DNA from: DASSBG01 sp965651365
GTDB lineage: Bacteria; Pseudomonadota; Gammaproteobacteria; Xanthomonadales; Rhodanobacteraceae
Assembly (NCBI GenBank): GCA_965651365.1
Contig: CBFGSA010000160.1
Span: 1-5,543 of the forward strand
Direction: 5' to 3'
Length of the DNA stretch: 5,543 bases
Made by a program: the position numbers and the translations under genes. Shown here piece by piece: positions 5,401 to 5,543 of this stretch (position 1 is the stretch's first letter; every line of letters begins with the position of its first letter). The notes beneath the pieces were generated by a model. The model searched no databases. It had not been told where the DNA came from and saw nothing but the letters and a program-made list of their open reading frames with translations.

Positions 5401-5543
5401 ACACCGGCTACCTGGTGGACAGCGTCAGCGGCGACACCTGCACCCCGAGCGACAACGGCGACGGCAGCTGGACCGCCAACGACATCACGGAAAACTGCAG
5501 CGTGACCGCCGCCTTCGCCATCGACAACGACACCATCTTCGTC
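2430..5543 (+). CDS. Large secreted double beta-helix protein with CSLREA motif and C-terminal bacterial repeats (3' end outside window)
   Basis: The frame is open for all 1038 codons to the window edge. A Sec signal peptide (MRCLIKFPLLAAALMLLAAPAAQA, cut after about residue 24) exports the protein. Module 1 (about 25-442) starts with the GEIWVKAGLYKP and VKLYGSFDGTE motifs of right-handed parallel beta-helix surface proteins, has glycine-rich coils (GGGL at 194), and ends with GDGDGQALCDAGSIE (about 429-442). Module 2 begins with CSLREAV (468-474), the CSLREA motif usually found near the N-terminus of such proteins. It carries GGG(V/L) coils at 584, 609, 642 and 670 and ends in the same style with VCDIGAVE (858-865). 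Two InlB B-repeat-like domains follow, one cysteine-containing with WYGDCSG (about 868-952) and one starting YTVTASAPGGHGSITPA (about 953-1033). No catalytic residues are evident, so adhesion, surface or matrix binding is more likely than enzymatic activity. Related proteins often end in a sorting tail such as IPTL-CTERM, which would lie beyond the window. Confidence 0.95.
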   Translation, partial: MRCLIKFPLLAAALMLLAAPAAQAAVCRVKTASDGGVAGNSGASWAQAKTLTAALADTGCGEIWVKAGLYKPEPPPPPSDPRLTHFEINRPVKLYGSFDGTESAPAQRSLQLQNRSILSADYNGDDPNQNGIDTSFDPNAMNENSLHVLIIGGVAKYGNGTYTKSDTLIDGFVITAGSASGGVSASDDQYPFTGGGLLCNGRTTPSNYDRECSPTLRNLWLTVNWASDGAGIAFVCQESGNCSPEIRNVTVSNNFGGGIYMDCNTTDVCGPRIFTSTVADNYDNQGGGLKVIGSVSGLLLNTTFSGNSNGYSTSNAIYIDHGSLQILGSILWGSGYPFSSVLKYANGGNALVQYSVLKGGCPAGTSTCDDVRSADPLLSSPAQFAGGYGPTVVLGEGSSAIDHGDQLNCPPNNSNFPLDQLGQLRPFDGDGDGQALCDAGSIEMHNSPTYQVVNTTDDHLPPLNDGLCSLREAVINATDNNMAWPDCGVQGLTWTDSILFDPTVFADDGNSTIQLAGELPIHNSGPARPGDLFIDGTRGDGGRVTLQAGTNARVLNVDISAASSETRLYKLKISGGNPGGITYGGGVYLANGPLLIDDSVIDGNRATKGGGVYVAAGDPTSGIALTLRNSTVSSNTATGDNGGGVMVKDSLGPVRIDASTLTGNSAGIRGGGLMVDSGQVFLDRSTVSGNVLRANPYGRGIGVYASGAPASGDTLTINHSTIALNDGNASTTGTGLYVDYGAHAAVNASAIAAQSGDDGCAMSTLGGGTAIAARYSLFEQGMGCVSNDQGNNLTGNPYLYGLNQNDGPTLSQMPRWVDSPLIDAVPCNLVSDPGFDNSADQRGIARPQDGNRNGDASVCDIGAVEVRGFAHQLTVQALGYLGLVTDNYATHEIENCGEFVETCQGTYAEGYDLVLTATPDPNAHFVEWYGDCSGTSPSISVPMLSDKTCNALFHYDEYTVTASAPGGHGSITPATQQVTHSENASFTVTPDTGYLVDSVSGDTCTPSDNGDGSWTANDITENCSVTAAFAIDNDTIFV

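Overview
This 5.5 kb window comes from a high-G+C bacterial chromosome. The gene types suggest a gammaproteobacterium, most likely of the Lysobacterales/Xanthomonadales. That placement is an inference from three things: the close match of TrmL to the gammaproteobacterial form, the style of the LuxR regulator, and the CSLREA/beta-helix surface protein. No rRNA or other decisive marker is present.

Left part (1-970), read mainly on the minus strand. trmL (tRNA 2'-O-methyltransferase, 783-319) is followed with no spacer by a 74-residue two-helix membrane protein (318-94), which starts with GTG directly after the trmL stop. At the left edge, the plus strand carries what looks like the last 34 codons of another membrane protein, overlapping the end of the 74-residue gene tail to tail. 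Upstream of trmL, behind a strong stem-loop, is a 30-codon ORF (970-878) encoding a single-helix membrane peptide with a good ribosome binding site.

Middle (971-1344) is non-coding but rich in signals. A nearly perfect sigma-54 (-24/-12) promoter, TTGGCAC-N5-TTGCA, points at the 30-codon ORF. Behind it lie six TGTCC/GGACA elements over about 115 bp, which look like enhancer sites for a sigma-54 activator. Farther right is a compact pair of hairpins (1237-1281) resembling an interspersed palindromic element.

Right part (about 1345-5543), plus strand. A LuxR-type regulator (C-terminal HTH, uncertain start) is followed after 173 bp by a very long secreted protein gene that leaves the window open at 1038 codons. 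That protein has a signal peptide, two successive right-handed beta-helix modules, an internal CSLREA motif at the start of the second module, and then two 'bacterial repeat' (InlB B-repeat-like) domains. Proteins of this type often end in a C-terminal sorting signal, which would lie beyond the window.

The most interesting unexplained unit is the sigma-54 promoter with its repeated upstream elements driving a 30-residue membrane peptide. The LuxR/surface-protein pair is a plausible regulator-target arrangement, but nothing in the sequence proves the link.
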